Origin: Arachidicoccus sp.
GTDB taxonomy: Bacteria > Bacteroidota > Bacteroidia > Chitinophagales > Chitinophagaceae
Assembly: GCA_028283605.1 (NCBI GenBank)
Contig: JAPWKH010000009.1
Coordinates: 106,488-170,487, forward strand
Direction: 5' to 3'
Length of the DNA: 64,000 nucleotides
In this document: one piece after another, positions 1 to 10,396 of the stretch
Layout of the letters: every line of letters begins with the position of its first letter
How positions within the stretch are numbered: position 1 is the stretch's first letter
Translations under genes and position numbers: made by a program
Notes under the pieces: generated by a model
Told to the model about the DNA's origin: nothing
The model's database searches: none
The model's input: the letters and a program-made list of their open reading frames with translations, nothing else

Positions 1-129
1 CTTAAACAAGTTTCCGACGAAGGAATTATTTTGGAAATACATACAGGAAAAGGCAAAAAAGCTGTAACAAATGAGTTGTTTCAGCCGTTTCAGGATATAA
101 AAACAACAATTGTACAAATTCAGTTTTAA
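1..129 (+). CDS. rimP: Ribosome maturation factor RimP, C-terminal end (partial)
   Basis: The window opens inside a reading frame of 42 codons that ends in TAA. The residues seen finish with a Q-P-F-Q-D-I-K-T-T-I-V-Q-I-Q-F tail, which resembles the end of the C-terminal SH3-like domain of RimP in Bacteroidota. RimP assists late maturation of the 30S ribosomal subunit. The next gene, nusA, starts 38 bases downstream and is followed by infB; rimP-nusA-infB is a widely conserved order, and this supports the call more strongly than the short sequence alone. The start and the N-terminal domain lie outside the window. Confidence 0.85.
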   Translation, partial: LKQVSDEGIILEIHTGKGKKAVTNELFQPFQDIKTTIVQIQF

Positions 130-167
130 AAAACGCTAATACTAAAGCGCTTAAAAGGTTTAAATAT

Positions 168-1412
168 ATGGCAAGTATCAATTTAATTGAGGCATTCCAG
201 GAATTCAAGGACGCAGAAAATATAGATCGTCCTACGATGATGAAAGTTGTAGAAGATGTATTTAAAACGTTGTTGCGTAAAAAATACGTAAGTGACGAAA
301 ATTTTGACGTCATCGTTAATGCCGAACAGGGAGACTTGGAAATTTTCCGCAGAAGAATGATTGTGGGAGATGGTGAAGTAGAAGATCCGTTAGCGGAAAT
401 AGCATATAGCGAGGCTATAAAAATTGAACCGGATTTTGAAGTAGGCGAAGAATTGATCGAGCCTTTAGATCTATACGATTTTGGGCGTCGCGCTATTTTG
501 GCTGCTAAGCAAACCCTGGCAAGCAGAATCGGCGATTTGAAGAAAAATGTTTTGGTTCAAAAATATGAAGAACGTTTAGGAGAATTAATTACTGCTGAAG
601 TATATCAGGTTTGGCGCAAAGAAGTTCTTTTGTTGGATGATGACGGCAATGAACTGATTTTACCGAAATCCGAACAAATACCGCAGGATTTTTTCAAAAA
701 AGGAGAAAGTATTCGTGCTATTATCAGCCGAGTGGATGTTAAGAATAATACGCCGGTAATCATCCTTAGTCGTACAAGTACTGTTTTCTTGGAAAAACTA
801 ATGGAAATGGAAGTGCCGGAAATTGCAGAAGGATTGATTACTATTAAAAAAATCGTTCGCGAACCGGGAGAAAGAGCAAAAGTTGCAGTGGAAAGTTATG
901 ATGACAGGATAGATCCGGTTGGAGCCTGCGTAGGCATGAAAGGAAGCCGTATTCATGGTATTGTCCGCGAGTTAAAAAATGAAAACATAGATGTGATTAA
1001 CTTTACAAACAATACTCAATTATTAATTCAGCGCTCTTTGACTCCGGCAAAAATCAGTTTTATGGAATTGGACAATGAGAAAAAATACGCTGAAGTATTT
1101 CTTCCTCAGGATCAGGTTTCTTTAGCAATTGGCCGCCGAGGTGTGAACATAAAATTGGCCTGCGAATTGACAGGTTATAATATTGACGTATTCCGTGAAG
1201 ATCAGGAAAGCGAAGAATTTGATATTGACCTTGATGAATTTAGCGATGAAATAGATCAATGGGTTATCGATGAACTGAAAAGAGTAGGCTGTGATACAGC
1301 CCGCAGCGTATTGGCGCTCAGCCCGCAGGAATTGGAAAGAAGAACAGATTTAGAAAAAGTTACCATTCAGGATGTTAGACGCATTCTTGAAGAAGAATTT
1401 GAAAAAGAATAA
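168..1412 (+). CDS. nusA: Transcription termination/antitermination factor NusA
   Basis: The 414-residue product has the NusA domain order: an N-terminal RNA-polymerase-binding domain (about 1-125), an S1 domain (about 130-200), and two KH domains. The first KH domain carries GACVGMKGSRI near residue 248 and the second carries the IGRRG loop near residue 317. It ends with a single short helix-hairpin-helix-like segment (about 365-414) and lacks the two long acidic repeats of the E. coli protein, as is usual outside gammaproteobacteria. NusA binds RNA polymerase and nascent RNA to modulate pausing and termination. It lies between rimP and infB on the same strand, with gaps of 38 and 44 bases, so one transcript is likely. 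Confidence 0.97.
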   Translation: MASINLIEAFQEFKDAENIDRPTMMKVVEDVFKTLLRKKYVSDENFDVIVNAEQGDLEIFRRRMIVGDGEVEDPLAEIAYSEAIKIEPDFEVGEELIEPLDLYDFGRRAILAAKQTLASRIGDLKKNVLVQKYEERLGELITAEVYQVWRKEVLLLDDDGNELILPKSEQIPQDFFKKGESIRAIISRVDVKNNTPVIILSRTSTVFLEKLMEMEVPEIAEGLITIKKIVREPGERAKVAVESYDDRIDPVGACVGMKGSRIHGIVRELKNENIDVINFTNNTQLLIQRSLTPAKISFMELDNEKKYAEVFLPQDQVSLAIGRRGVNIKLACELTGYNIDVFREDQESEEFDIDLDEFSDEIDQWVIDELKRVGCDTARSVLALSPQELERRTDLEKVTIQDVRRILEEEFEKE

Positions 1413-1456
1413 GCTAACTTAATTAAAATCAAACAGTTAGTTTATGAAAATAATAT

Positions 1457-4400
1457 ATGGCAGAAGTAAAATTACCACGATTATTGGCAGCTGCCAAGGA
1501 GTTTAATATCGGTCAGGAAACCCTTATTGAATTTCTTGAAAGCAAAGGATTTAAAAAAGAAGATTTAAAGCCGACAGCAAAATTGTCGGAAGAGCAGTAT
1601 TATGCACTTCAAAAAGAATTTCAGGGCGATAAGTTAGCAAAAGACAAAGCAAACAAAATAGAAATTCCAAAAAGTGCGGCAACGGCGGCGCAGCAAACCG
1701 AGAAAAAGAAAAAAGAAGAAATTACTGAAGTTTCCGATGCATTACCGCAAGAGATTCTTCCGCCTGTAAATGAAATTCCGGAAGAAGAAAAAAATATTAT
1801 AGCAGAAAAGGAAATTCTTCCCGAACCGGAAGTGATAAAGGAAATTCCTCCTGTTATCGAAGAAAAAATTGTTCCAACAGAAGAGAAGCCGGAACTCGTA
1901 AAAATTGAGGCGCCCGAAATCGAAGCGCCGAAAATTATTAATAAAATAGATTTGTCGGCAATTGATTCATCTACTCGCCCCAAAAAAGCGGCTGTTAAAA
2001 AAGTACAGGAACCAAAATCGGCAGAAAAAACAGAGAATAAAAAACCTGAAAAAGAGGTAATTGAAGAAAAAAAGGAAACGGTAGAAACAGTAAAAACTGA
2101 ACAGCCAAAGCCTGAAATTAAAGCTGTACCGGAAATTACAGAACCCGTAATTGAGAATATCCGTGCGGAAAAAATTGAAGGTCCCAAAATTCTTGGTAAA
2201 ATTGAATTGCCCAAAGAAAATGATGTAAGACCAAAGCCCGGCAATGATGCTTCCCGCAAACGGAAGCGTATTCCCATAGAGAATAAAAGACCCGGAGGCG
2301 GCGATAACAGGCCCAATTTTCAGCCTCCGAATAACAATAATAACAACAATAATAACAGGCCTAATTTTCAGCATTCCAACAATAATAACAACAATCGCAG
2401 TAATAATCAGGATAATTCCCAGCAGAGGCATAATCCCGGCGAGCGGAATGGTTTTCAAAGAAATAATCAGCAACAGAACGACCACCGTCCGGGAAATCGT
2501 CCGGTAGCAAGGCCAAATAACAGGTTTGCACCTCAAGAAACAAATAGTGAAATAGATCAAAAGCGTATTCAGGATAAAATCCGCGAAACACAGGCCAAAT
2601 TAGCCGGTACCACCGGTTCCAAAGCCAAAAGCAAAGCCAAGTACCGCCGCGAGAAAAGACAGGAAATGGCTGAAGCAATGGAAGCGCTGGAAGGCCAGGA
2701 TAAAAAATTATCCGTTACAGAATTTATTACCGTAAGCGAGTTGGCAAATCTGATGGATGTAAACTTTGCAGACGTTATCAGTAAATGTATGGGCTTGGGT
2801 ATAATGGTTTCTATCAATCAGCGGTTAGATGCGGAAGTCATTGAATTGGTTTCTGAAGAATTTGGCTATGAAGTAGAATTTATCGGTCTTGAAGATGCTG
2901 ATGAGCTTGATGAAGAAGACGAAGAAGATGATGCTGAAAACCTGAAACCAAGAAATCCTATCGTTACTATTATGGGTCACGTGGATCATGGTAAAACATC
3001 TTTGCTCGATTATATTCGCCGTACAAAAGTTGCGAGCGGCGAAGCCGGCGGTATTACTCAACACATCGGAGCGTACGTTGTAAATGTGGGAGATGATAAA
3101 AAAATTACATTCCTGGATACGCCGGGACACGAAGCATTTACGGCTATGCGCGCACGCGGTGCAAAAGTTACCGATATTGCTGTAATCGTAATTGCAGCAG
3201 ACGATGCCGTGATGCCGCAAACAAAAGAAGCCATCAGCCATGCGCAAGCGGCGGGGGTTCCAATGATTTTCGCAATTAATAAAATAGATAAAGACGGTGC
3301 AAATCCGCAAAAAATATACGAACAACTTTCGCAAATGAACATTCTTGTAGAAGAATGGGGCGGAAAATTCCAAAGCCAGGAAATATCTGCAAAGCAAGGA
3401 TTGAATGTAGATGCATTATTAGAAAAAATATTGCTCGAAGCAGAAGTGCTGGAATTAAAATCCAATCCGGATAAAGAAGCCACAGGTTCTGTGGTAGAAG
3501 CCTCTTTAGATAAAGGACGTGGTTATGTTGCTACTTTATTGATTCAAAATGGTACGTTGCATCAGGGCGATCTGGTAGTTGCGGGTCAATACTATGGCAG
3601 AATGAAAGCAATGTTCAATGAATTAAATCAGCGTATAGATATTGCTGGGCCTTCAACCCCGGTACAGATACTTGGATTGAACGGCGCGCCGCAAGCCGGC
3701 GAAAAAATAAAAGTTTATGCTGATGAAGCAGAAGCAAAAGATATCGCCTCCAAACGTGCGCAAATAATGCGTGAACAAGGTTTGCGTACACGCAAACACA
3801 TCACGCTTGATGAAATAGGACGAAGGTTGGCTTTGGGTAATTTCAAGCAATTAAACATTATTATCAAAGGTGATGTGGATGGTTCTGTAGAAGCGCTTAG
3901 CGATTCTTTGCAAAAATTATCAACCGAAGAAATTGCAGTAAGCGTTGTACACAAAGCAGTTGGGCAAATTTCCGAAAGCGATGTGCTTTTGGCAACAGCT
4001 TCCGATGCAATTATTCTTGGATTTAATGTGAGAGCTTCTTCTCAGGCTTCTAAATTGGCCGACACAGAAGGCGTGGAAATAAAAACATACTCCATTATTT
4101 ACAATGCTATCGAAGAAATCAAGAGCGCAATGGAAGGTATGTTGGAACCGAAGGTTGAAGAAAAAGAAGTGGCTACAGTTGAAATCCGTGAAGTCTATAA
4201 ATTTGATAAAGCTACAGTTGCCGGATGCTATGTATTGGAAGGCAAAATAAAACGTGACCATAAAATACGTTTGTTCAGAGACGGTATATTGGTGTATCCG
4301 AGAACGGAAGGCGCTTATGCAGAATTAGGAAGTTTGAAGCGTTTTAAAGATGATATGAAAGAAGTGGCACAAGGTTATGAATGCGGCCTTACTTTAAAAA

Positions 4401-4471
4401 ACTTTGCCGATATACAAGTAGGTGATAATATCGTAGCTTATGAACAGGAAGAAGTAAAACGGACTCTATAA
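1457..4471 (+). CDS. infB: Translation initiation factor IF-2
   Basis: The 1004-residue GTPase delivers initiator fMet-tRNA to the ribosome. A small IF2 N-terminal domain (about 1-50) is followed by a long low-complexity linker: first Lys/Glu/Pro-rich, then Asn-rich with uninterrupted Asn runs at about residues 290-315. The G domain begins near residue 500 and contains GHVDHGKT (about 506), DTPGHE (about 554) and NKID (about 608). Domains II, III and the C-terminal tRNA-binding domain IV follow. Bacteroidota IF2 is commonly around 950-1050 residues, so the length is normal. The gene closes the rimP-nusA-infB cluster and is followed by a strong stem-loop. Confidence 0.98.
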   Translation: MAEVKLPRLLAAAKEFNIGQETLIEFLESKGFKKEDLKPTAKLSEEQYYALQKEFQGDKLAKDKANKIEIPKSAATAAQQTEKKKKEEITEVSDALPQEILPPVNEIPEEEKNIIAEKEILPEPEVIKEIPPVIEEKIVPTEEKPELVKIEAPEIEAPKIINKIDLSAIDSSTRPKKAAVKKVQEPKSAEKTENKKPEKEVIEEKKETVETVKTEQPKPEIKAVPEITEPVIENIRAEKIEGPKILGKIELPKENDVRPKPGNDASRKRKRIPIENKRPGGGDNRPNFQPPNNNNNNNNNRPNFQHSNNNNNNRSNNQDNSQQRHNPGERNGFQRNNQQQNDHRPGNRPVARPNNRFAPQETNSEIDQKRIQDKIRETQAKLAGTTGSKAKSKAKYRREKRQEMAEAMEALEGQDKKLSVTEFITVSELANLMDVNFADVISKCMGLGIMVSINQRLDAEVIELVSEEFGYEVEFIGLEDADELDEEDEEDDAENLKPRNPIVTIMGHVDHGKTSLLDYIRRTKVASGEAGGITQHIGAYVVNVGDDKKITFLDTPGHEAFTAMRARGAKVTDIAVIVIAADDAVMPQTKEAISHAQAAGVPMIFAINKIDKDGANPQKIYEQLSQMNILVEEWGGKFQSQEISAKQGLNVDALLEKILLEAEVLELKSNPDKEATGSVVEASLDKGRGYVATLLIQNGTLHQGDLVVAGQYYGRMKAMFNELNQRIDIAGPSTPVQILGLNGAPQAGEKIKVYADEAEAKDIASKRAQIMREQGLRTRKHITLDEIGRRLALGNFKQLNIIIKGDVDGSVEALSDSLQKLSTEEIAVSVVHKAVGQISESDVLLATASDAIILGFNVRASSQASKLADTEGVEIKTYSIIYNAIEEIKSAMEGMLEPKVEEKEVATVEIREVYKFDKATVAGCYVLEGKIKRDHKIRLFRDGILVYPRTEGAYAELGSLKRFKDDMKEVAQGYECGLTLKNFADIQVGDNIVAYEQEEVKRTL

Positions 4472-4504
4472 AGGTTGGAATTTTATCAATATATAAATTA
4501 AATT

Positions 4505-4550
4505 AACGGGCTAAATTGTACAAGATTTTTCGAGAACAATTTAGCCTGTT
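4505..4550 (+). terminator. Stem-loop downstream of infB
   Basis: A 15-bp inverted repeat pairs positions 4505-4519 with 4536-4550, with one G-U wobble and a 16-base loop. It starts 34 bases after the infB stop. There is no clear T-run after the stem, so it may be a terminator of a non-canonical type or an RNA-protecting hairpin. The pairing is seen directly; the function is inferred from position. Confidence 0.55.
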
Positions 4551-4652
4551 GAATATATCCCAATATTTAATTTGTTAAATTGATAGGATAAAGGCACAAA
4601 CCCGATTTGAATATTTATTTTTGAAACAATAAATTTTATTACTCAGATAGAA

Positions 4653-6074
4653 ATGAAGAAATATATATTAAAAATATTCCTTGTATTATTTACAGTTCCT
4701 GTTTTTGCACAAGAACAAAATAAAGTAGTGGTAAATAAAATTATTGCTCAGATAGGCGATGAAATAATTTTGAAATCCGATATAGATAATGATCTTTTGC
4801 AAATGAAGTATCAGGCCGGAAACCAGGCATTGCCGGCGAATATCGATTGTGAATCCATCAAACAACAGATTATTTTAAAAGCCTTGGCTTTACAAGCTCA
4901 GCGAGTAGATTCCCTGACTGTCAGCGACGATGAAGTAGAGAATAATTTCCAAAATAGAGTGAGGTATTTTACGTCTCAGTACGGAAGTAAAGACGCGCTC
5001 GAAAAAGCAATGGGAAAAACAGTGGATCAATGGCGCCACGAAGTAATTCCAAGCTTGAAAGAAAATCTTTTGGCGCAGAAAGAACAGACACAGATTACAC
5101 AAAATGTAAATGTTACACCGGCAGAAGTGCAGGCATATTTTAACACAATACCAAAGGACAGCCTTGCTTATTACGAAAGTCAATATCAGGCGAGTCAGAT
5201 CGTAATGTATCCGGTACCAAACCAGGAAGTGGTAGATAATTTAAAAAAACAACTGGATGATTGGAAAAAGCAAGTAGAAGCGGGTAAAGCCAATTTTGCA
5301 GAGCTTGCAAAAAACAATTCCGACGAGCCGGCTGCAAAACAAACTTTCGGGCAAATGACTATTAATAGAGAGGATGATAAAGGCAGGTTAGATCCGGATT
5401 TTATGAAAGCTGCATTTCTTTTAAGAGAAGGCCAAATATCACCTATTGTTAAATCGCAATTCGGCTATCACATTATTCAAATGGTAAGCCGTGTAGGCAA
5501 CGAAGCCATCGTTCGGCATATTATAAAAATACCGCCTGTAACCGATGTGGAAATAAAGGGAACAATCAGCAGAATGGATAGCTTGCACGAGCTTTTGAGC
5601 AGCAATAAAATAGATTTTAATCAGGCGTTTAATTTATATAACGAAGATAAAAACGCCAAATTCAACGCAGGCGCTGTCATTGGTATGGCCAACGGATATC
5701 CTGTTACGCCTTTTGCGCTCGATCAATTGCAAGATAAAGATCTTGTAAATTTATTGCCAAAGATGAAAGATGGAGAATATTCAGACCCGCAGGTTTTTAC
5801 AGACCCAAGCACGCAAAAAGTTGGCACAAGAATTATATATTTAAGAAGCCATACTTTGCCGCATAGAGAAAATATGCAGGATGATTATGATAAAATCGCT
5901 GCAGATGCTTTAGCAGCAAAAAAACAAAAAGTAACTGAAGACTGGATTACCAACCACATGCAGGATTTTTATATAACCATTGATCCGTCTTACGGGCATT
6001 GTATTGAACTTGCCAAATGGAACAAAAATTCAACTGATAGAGTGCAGCATTTTTCTGCAAGTAATGTGAAATAA
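4653..6074 (+). CDS. SurA-like periplasmic peptidyl-prolyl cis-trans isomerase
   Basis: A 473-residue secreted protein with a signal peptide ending in VPVFAQ (about residues 1-20). A SurA-type N-terminal chaperone region (about 25-170) begins with the typical V-V-N-K-I-I-A-Q-I-G-D-E-I-I-L-K-S-D strand. A parvulin PPIC domain spans roughly 175-280, with the FAELAKNNSDEP and FGYHIIQM motifs. A second, degenerate parvulin-like region follows (about 285-400). SurA-family proteins help outer-membrane proteins fold in the periplasm. It is probably transcribed separately from infB because a strong stem-loop lies between them. A TATTTTTG sequence at 4616-4623 resembles a Bacteroidota -7 element, but no good -33 partner was found. 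Confidence 0.85.
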   Translation: MKKYILKIFLVLFTVPVFAQEQNKVVVNKIIAQIGDEIILKSDIDNDLLQMKYQAGNQALPANIDCESIKQQIILKALALQAQRVDSLTVSDDEVENNFQNRVRYFTSQYGSKDALEKAMGKTVDQWRHEVIPSLKENLLAQKEQTQITQNVNVTPAEVQAYFNTIPKDSLAYYESQYQASQIVMYPVPNQEVVDNLKKQLDDWKKQVEAGKANFAELAKNNSDEPAAKQTFGQMTINREDDKGRLDPDFMKAAFLLREGQISPIVKSQFGYHIIQMVSRVGNEAIVRHIIKIPPVTDVEIKGTISRMDSLHELLSSNKIDFNQAFNLYNEDKNAKFNAGAVIGMANGYPVTPFALDQLQDKDLVNLLPKMKDGEYSDPQVFTDPSTQKVGTRIIYLRSHTLPHRENMQDDYDKIAADALAAKKQKVTEDWITNHMQDFYITIDPSYGHCIELAKWNKNSTDRVQHFSASNVK

Positions 6075-6177
6075 TGTATCTCATAGTTTTTACTTTCAGT
6101 AATTAGTCCTACACAATCGTTTTCGTAAAAGAGTGATTTATGTTAGTGTTATTTTATTTTTACGAAAATAAATTTAC

Positions 6178-9100
6178 ATGCGCATAAGGAATTTTATCCC
6201 TCTTTTTTTATTATTTACATTCTACACAGCTTACAGTTATTCTCAGCAAAATAACATTCGGGTTTCCCCTACAATAATTAGCGTTGCAAAAATCAATGCT
6301 ACTACAGCAGAGATAAAACTTTCCAATCATCAGCATTTTCTTTTTGATTTTTACGGAGAAAATATATTCCGGCTTTTGCAAGACAGCTTAAAAAATACTT
6401 TTACTGATCCTTATGCAAATCCACCGGCAAAAATTCTAACGGACAATCCGAGAAAGAATATATCATTATTGAATCTAATTGAGAATGATAGTGCAGTAAA
6501 AATATCAAGCGCAGATATATTGATCTATATACAAAAATCTACCTCCCAAATAAAGATTTTTAATAAAAAAGATAACAGCCTGATAACCGAAATCATTGAA
6601 CCGGCTGACATACAGAATAATAACTGCGTACTTAAATTAACAGCAAAAGCCAATGAATATTTCTACGGCGGCGGCGTTCAAAACGGAAGGTTTTCACACA
6701 AAGGAAATATTATCCAAATCGAAAATCAAAACAATTGGGTAGATGGCGGCGTAGCTTCTCCGAATCCATTTTACTGGTCAACCAATGGTTACGGTTTTAT
6801 GTGGTACACTTTTAAAAAGGGCAAATATGATTTTGGAAAAACTCACAAAGAACAAATAAAGCTTTCTCATGAAGATAATAAATTGGATGTCTTTTTCATG
6901 ATTGATAAACATCCGGCTGAGTTGTTGGGAGATTATTATCAACTAACAGGCCATCCTGTTCTTCTGCCAAAGTTTGGATTTTATGAAGGGCATTTGAATG
7001 CCTATAACCGCGATTACTGGAAAGAAGATTCGCTTGGTATTTTATATGAAAACGGCAAAAAATACAAAGAAAGCCAAAAGGATACGGCCGGTATAAAAGA
7101 GTCGTTAAACGGAGAAAAAAACAATTATCAATTTTCAGCTCGAGCAGTAATAGACAGATATAAAAACAACGATTTGCCTTTGGGCTGGATTCTTCCAAAT
7201 GACGGATATGGCGCGGGTTACGGACAAACAAGCACATTGGACGGCAACATACAAAATCTAAAATCATTCGGTGATTATGCACGAAAAAATGGCGTGCAAA
7301 TAGGCTTATGGACGCAATCGGATTTACATCCGAAAAAAGATATTCCTGCGCTGTTGCAAAGAGATATTATAAAAGAAGTAGGAACAGCAGGTGTGCGTGT
7401 TTTAAAAACAGATGTTGCCTGGGTTGGCGCAGGATATTCATTTGGATTAAACGGAATTGCCGATGTTTCTCATATCATGTCGCAATACGGAAATGATGCG
7501 AGGCCGTTTATCATAAGCCTTGATGGCTGGGCCGGCACGCAACGTTATGCAGGCGTATGGACGGGCGATCAAACGGGCGGATTATGGGAATATATCCGTT
7601 TTCATATTCCTACTTATATTGGTTCCGGATTATCCGGCGAGCCCAATATTACATCCGATATGGACGGAATTTTCGGTGGCAAAAATCCGGTAGTAAACAT
7701 CAGGGATTTTGAGTGGAAGGCATTTACGCCAATGCAGTTAAATATGGATGGATGGGGCGCAAATCCTAAATATCCTTCTGCTTTGGGCGAGCCGGCTACA
7801 TCGATCAACAGAAGCTATTTGAAATTAAAATCAATGTTATTGCCATATACATACAGTATTGCCAAACAAGCAACAGACAGTTTGCCAATGATAAGAGCAA
7901 TGTTTTTGGCATATCCTAATGAATATACTTACGGAAAAAGTACACAATACCAATACATGTTCGGGCCGTACTTTTTGGTTGCGCCGATATACCAGTCTAC
8001 ACAAGCGAATGCAAATGGCGATGATATAAGAAATGGAATTTATCTGCCAAAAGGAGAGTGGATAGATTATTTCTCCGGAGATAAATACGAAGGAAATTGT
8101 ATTCTCAATAATTTTGATGCTCCATTATGGAAGTTGCCTTTATTTGTAAAAAATGGCGCTATTATTCCAAGAACAAATCCTAACAATAATGTTTCTGAAA
8201 TAAATACGGCTTTACGTATTTACGAAATATATCCTTACAAAAAATCCTCTTTTACAGAATATACTGACGATGGATTTACTCAACAATATAAATTTAATAA
8301 ATACGCTACAACATACATAGAATCTGATGTTCAGGGAAATGAAGCCATTATTAAAATCTCTCCTGTGAAAGGAGATTTTGAAGGTTTTGTAAAACAAAAA
8401 GCAACAAGGCTTATCGTCAATGTAACACAAAAGCCGGTCTTTATTGCTGCTCAAAAAGGAAGTGCAAAAATTTCTCTGAAGGAAGTTTTTACGATGAAAG
8501 ATTTTTTGAATACACAAAATGTATATTATTATAATGCGGCTCCCGATCTGAATCAGTTTGCAACGAAAGGCAGCGCTTTTGAAAAAACAGCTATTATAAA
8601 AAATCCGCAGATATGGATAAATGTTGAACCTGTTGATATTACAAAATATGCAATTACTTTGGCAATCGGCGGATTTCGTTTTGCACCATTAGACAAAACA
8701 AAAAATAATATAGGTATATTATCGTCGCCACATGCAGAAATACTTGATTCTAATGTCAATGCTTTTTCCGTAAAACCTGTTTGGGGAAAAATTAAAAATG
8801 CCGATTATTATGAACTATTATTCAACGGGCAAACTTATACAACGATAAAAGATACGTTGCTGCCATTTACGGATTTAACGCCGGAAACTGATTATACATT
8901 TCAAATACGCGCAGTAAACAAAAGTGGCAAATCTGCCTGGAGTGAGTTTACAGCAAAAACAAAAAGCGATCCACTGAGATATGCAATTAAAGGTATCACA
9001 GCTTCTACAACCGCAGAAAATCAAAGTGGCGAAGGAATAAAAAATTTATTTGATTTTGACGAAAGCACTTTATGGCACACAAAATGGGGACAAAAGGCTG

Positions 9101-9993
9101 TGCCATTTGATATTGTGATAGATATGCATTCCATCAATGCGCTTGATAAAATACAATATTTTCCACGTAGCAGAGGCAATGGAATTTTGTTAAGCGGAAT
9201 AGTTTATTATAGCAATAATAAAAAAGACTGGCAGCTTGTTGATACTTTTCATTGGGCAAATGATGACAAAGCAAAATCTGTTTATTTTACAAAACATCCG
9301 GAAGCGAGATATTTAAAAATTGCTGTAAAAGAAGGCGTAAACGGCTTTGGATCAGGAAGGGAATTATATATCTTCAAAGTGCCGGAATCCAAAAGCATTA
9401 TTCCGGGAGACATTAATAACGATCTTGTGATTGATGATAATGATCTTACCTCTTATCTTAATTATACAGGCTTAAGAGATGGAGATGCCGATTTTGAAGG
9501 CTATGTGAGCAATGGAGATGTAAATAAAAACGGCATTATAGATGCGTATGATATTTCTAATGTAGCTATACAATTAGAAGGCGGTGTAGATAACAATGAA
9601 GCAGATACGCTGAGCGGAACAGTTTCCTTAAGCTCTTCAAAAGCCTCGTACAAAAAAGACGAAACTGTAGAGCTTTTGGTTAAAGGAATATCTTTGAAAG
9701 ATGTAAATGCATTAAGCTTTGCAATACCTTATAATTCGCAGGATTATGAATACACAGGCATTCAGCTGCTCAATATGAATGAAATGAAAAATATGACGAA
9801 TGACAGGCTGCACACAAACGGCGCGAAAGAATTGTGCCCCACATTTGTAAACATTGGCGATAACGAGCTGCTGAACGGCAGCAAAGATTTATTTATTATT
9901 AAGTTGAAAGCAAAGCACGATCTGAATTTTAATTTAAAATTTATTGATGGAATGTTGGTCGATAAAAATTTAAATACGTTGATTTTTAAATAA
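6178..9993 (+). CDS. Multidomain GH31 glycosidase with FN3, F5/8C, dockerin-like and cohesin-like modules
   Basis: A 1271-residue secreted enzyme with a signal peptide ending near residue 23. The GH31 N-terminal beta-sandwich is followed by the catalytic barrel. The likely nucleophile is Asp412 in LKTDVAWVGAGYSFG and the likely acid/base is Asp464 in WTGDQTGG. These motifs differ from the W-x-D-M-N-E of typical alpha-glucosidases and, from family knowledge, recall the GH31 subgroup that includes Pedobacter alpha-galactosidase; the substrate is not settled. Further modules are FN3 (about 856-932), F5/8 type C or CBM32-like (about 935-1070), a dockerin-like pair of calcium loops (about 1075-1140, D-I-N-N-D-L-V-I-D-D-N-D first), and a C-terminal cohesin-like beta-sandwich (about 1148-1271). 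It stands alone, without a SusC/SusD pair. Confidence 0.9.
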   Translation: MRIRNFIPLFLLFTFYTAYSYSQQNNIRVSPTIISVAKINATTAEIKLSNHQHFLFDFYGENIFRLLQDSLKNTFTDPYANPPAKILTDNPRKNISLLNLIENDSAVKISSADILIYIQKSTSQIKIFNKKDNSLITEIIEPADIQNNNCVLKLTAKANEYFYGGGVQNGRFSHKGNIIQIENQNNWVDGGVASPNPFYWSTNGYGFMWYTFKKGKYDFGKTHKEQIKLSHEDNKLDVFFMIDKHPAELLGDYYQLTGHPVLLPKFGFYEGHLNAYNRDYWKEDSLGILYENGKKYKESQKDTAGIKESLNGEKNNYQFSARAVIDRYKNNDLPLGWILPNDGYGAGYGQTSTLDGNIQNLKSFGDYARKNGVQIGLWTQSDLHPKKDIPALLQRDIIKEVGTAGVRVLKTDVAWVGAGYSFGLNGIADVSHIMSQYGNDARPFIISLDGWAGTQRYAGVWTGDQTGGLWEYIRFHIPTYIGSGLSGEPNITSDMDGIFGGKNPVVNIRDFEWKAFTPMQLNMDGWGANPKYPSALGEPATSINRSYLKLKSMLLPYTYSIAKQATDSLPMIRAMFLAYPNEYTYGKSTQYQYMFGPYFLVAPIYQSTQANANGDDIRNGIYLPKGEWIDYFSGDKYEGNCILNNFDAPLWKLPLFVKNGAIIPRTNPNNNVSEINTALRIYEIYPYKKSSFTEYTDDGFTQQYKFNKYATTYIESDVQGNEAIIKISPVKGDFEGFVKQKATRLIVNVTQKPVFIAAQKGSAKISLKEVFTMKDFLNTQNVYYYNAAPDLNQFATKGSAFEKTAIIKNPQIWINVEPVDITKYAITLAIGGFRFAPLDKTKNNIGILSSPHAEILDSNVNAFSVKPVWGKIKNADYYELLFNGQTYTTIKDTLLPFTDLTPETDYTFQIRAVNKSGKSAWSEFTAKTKSDPLRYAIKGITASTTAENQSGEGIKNLFDFDESTLWHTKWGQKAVPFDIVIDMHSINALDKIQYFPRSRGNGILLSGIVYYSNNKKDWQLVDTFHWANDDKAKSVYFTKHPEARYLKIAVKEGVNGFGSGRELYIFKVPESKSIIPGDINNDLVIDDNDLTSYLNYTGLRDGDADFEGYVSNGDVNKNGIIDAYDISNVAIQLEGGVDNNEADTLSGTVSLSSSKASYKKDETVELLVKGISLKDVNALSFAIPYNSQDYEYTGIQLLNMNEMKNMTNDRLHTNGAKELCPTFVNIGDNELLNGSKDLFIIKLKAKHDLNFNLKFIDGMLVDKNLNTLIFK

Positions 9994-10008
9994 AAAATAT
10001 GCAGCTTT

Positions 10009-10043
10009 AATGGTTCGTGTCTCACGAACCATTTCTATTTTAA
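10009..10043 (+). terminator. Terminator after the GH31 gene
   Basis: A perfect 11-bp stem (10009-10019 with 10023-10033) with a 3-base loop is followed by TTCTATTTT. It starts 15 bases after the GH31 stop codon and has the form of a Rho-independent terminator. Confidence 0.85.
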
Positions 10044-10085
10044 ATTGTCGTAAAATAGTATCTTAGAAGCAATTTGTAATATCTT

Positions 10086-10396
10086 ATGGAAAGAATAGAA
10101 AAGTTGCTTGAGTTTTTAAATGAAAATCCTAAGGATAATTTTGTTCGTCATGCGCTTGCCATGGAATACCTCAAGTTGGAGAGAACAGATGAAGCACGGC
10201 GCTTATTAGAAATATTATTAAATGATTTTCCTGAATACATCGGCTCATATTATCAGTTAGGTAAAATTTTTGAAAAAAAGGAGACGAAACATCTGCGATA
10301 AAATGGTATGAGCAAGGAATTAAATATGCAAAACAGGTCGGCAATCGGCATACGCTTAATGAACTGCAATCTGCTTTGGACGAATTGATATATTGA
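10086..10396 (+). pseudogene. Small TPR protein, interrupted by a -1 shift at an A7 run
   Basis: The first frame (10086-10301) encodes 71 residues with a TPR-like helical repeat: residues such as NFVRHALAMEYLKLERTDEA and an SYYQLGKIFEK helix. It stops early. Reading continues in the -1 frame after the A7 run at 10273-10279 as GDETSAIKWYEQGIKYAKQ, and ends at the TGA at 10394-10396. The joined product would be about 103 residues, ending in LNELQSALDELIY. The site reads A_AAA_AAG in frame, the same heptamer used for programmed -1 frameshifting in dnaX. A missing A in the sequence is equally possible. TPR proteins mediate protein contacts; the partner is unknown. Confidence 0.7.

Noticed and set aside
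1621..2316. A 231-residue ORF on the minus strand
   Set aside because: It lies entirely antisense to the low-complexity linker of infB; its composition (Ser/Phe/Ile rich) is the complement of the Glu/Lys-rich coding sequence.
4472..4652. A riboswitch in the infB-surA gap
   Set aside because: Apart from the 15-bp stem-loop there is no conserved riboswitch core that I can identify, and neither neighbour is typically riboswitch-controlled.
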